Assembly (NCBI GenBank): GCA_026770585.1
Contig: MU647604.1
Location: 47,520 to 67,498, forward strand
Source: Baffinella frigidus
Lineage: Eukaryota > Cryptophyceae > Cryptomonadales > Baffinellaceae
Direction of reading: 5' to 3'
Length of the DNA: 19,979 nt
Below the pieces are notes generated by a model, which had not been told where the DNA came from, did not search any database, and worked only from the letters and a program-made list of their open reading frames with translations. The position numbers and the translations under genes were made by a program. Position 1 is the stretch's first letter; each line of letters starts with the position of its first letter. This document shows, piece after piece, positions 19,779-19,979 of the stretch.

Positions 19779-19979
19779 GGGGGAAGAGGGGGGGGGGGCG
19801 CACTTTACGGTGCGTGGAGTGGGAGAGCAAAGAGGGACCTTTATTACTACCGACACGGCCACTGTAGAGAAGAGTTTCATGTGAAGCGACTGATGGAGAG
19901 AGAGAGGACTGTGTTGCGACTGATGCAGCGAGCGAGAGAGAGGGAGAGAGGGAGAGAGGGAGAGAGGGAGAGAGGGAGA
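19779..19979 (+). mobile_element. Family E element (diverged) running into (GAGAGG)n
   Basis: A G-run, GTGGGAGAGC and AAAGAGGGACCTTTATTACT then ACCGACACGGCC match family E (compare the complement of 5405-5448). A GAGAGGGA microsatellite fills 19929-19979 to the window edge. Confidence 0.6.

Overview
The window looks like nuclear DNA of a eukaryote, most likely a protist alga. The evidence is spliced genes with GT-AG and apparent GC-AG introns, eukaryotic repeat-domain proteins (KCTD-type BTB, WD40, ankyrin), large amounts of interstitial TTTAGGG/CCCTAAA heptamer (the telomere repeat of plants and many algae), long (GA)n and homopolymer tracts, and many short fold-back elements. No bacterial operon, rRNA or convincing tRNA was seen. 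A cryptophyte or similar alga is only a guess.

Layout. 1-1420: degenerate TTTAGGG arrays split by a 275-bp MITE-like element. 1428-1784: half of a KCTD/BTB T1 domain. 1785-6190: gene-poor DNA with fold-back elements, old dispersed repeat pairs and a 225-bp GA-rich tract. 6238-7729 (-): a WD40 gene in at least three exons. 7730-8111: a 380-bp divergent intergenic region holding a 92-bp tandem duplication and a perfect 19-bp-arm hairpin. 8112 to about 11042 (+): an ankyrin gene in at least nine exons, most of whose introns are built from telomere-type heptamers. 11043-13960: a cluster of fold-back elements (families A, B, E, F and singletons). 13979-15720: more heptamer arrays, a nested tandem repeat, a possible exon and another fold-back. 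15740-17480: two unrecognised coding-like fragments, one with an in-frame internal duplication, then low-information DNA. 17782-18999 (+): a spliced gene of unknown function with one exon present in three tandem copies separated by CCCGAAA/CCCTAAA repeats. 19001-19979: CCCTACA/CCCTAAA arrays, a possible further exon and a family E copy.

The main unusual observation is that telomere-type heptamers are intron material here. In the ankyrin gene and the 17782 gene they fill the introns between well-supported exons, and variants of the heptamer ending in CCAG sit exactly at 3' splice sites. The ankyrin gene reads as a clean 240-codon open frame through eight exons only when these arrays are removed, with introns alternating between two fixed places in the ankyrin repeat. 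Around the genes, at least six recurrent and about nine single-copy fold-back families make up much of the intergenic DNA. No joint pathway for the genes can be inferred; WD40, ankyrin and BTB proteins are generic interaction scaffolds.
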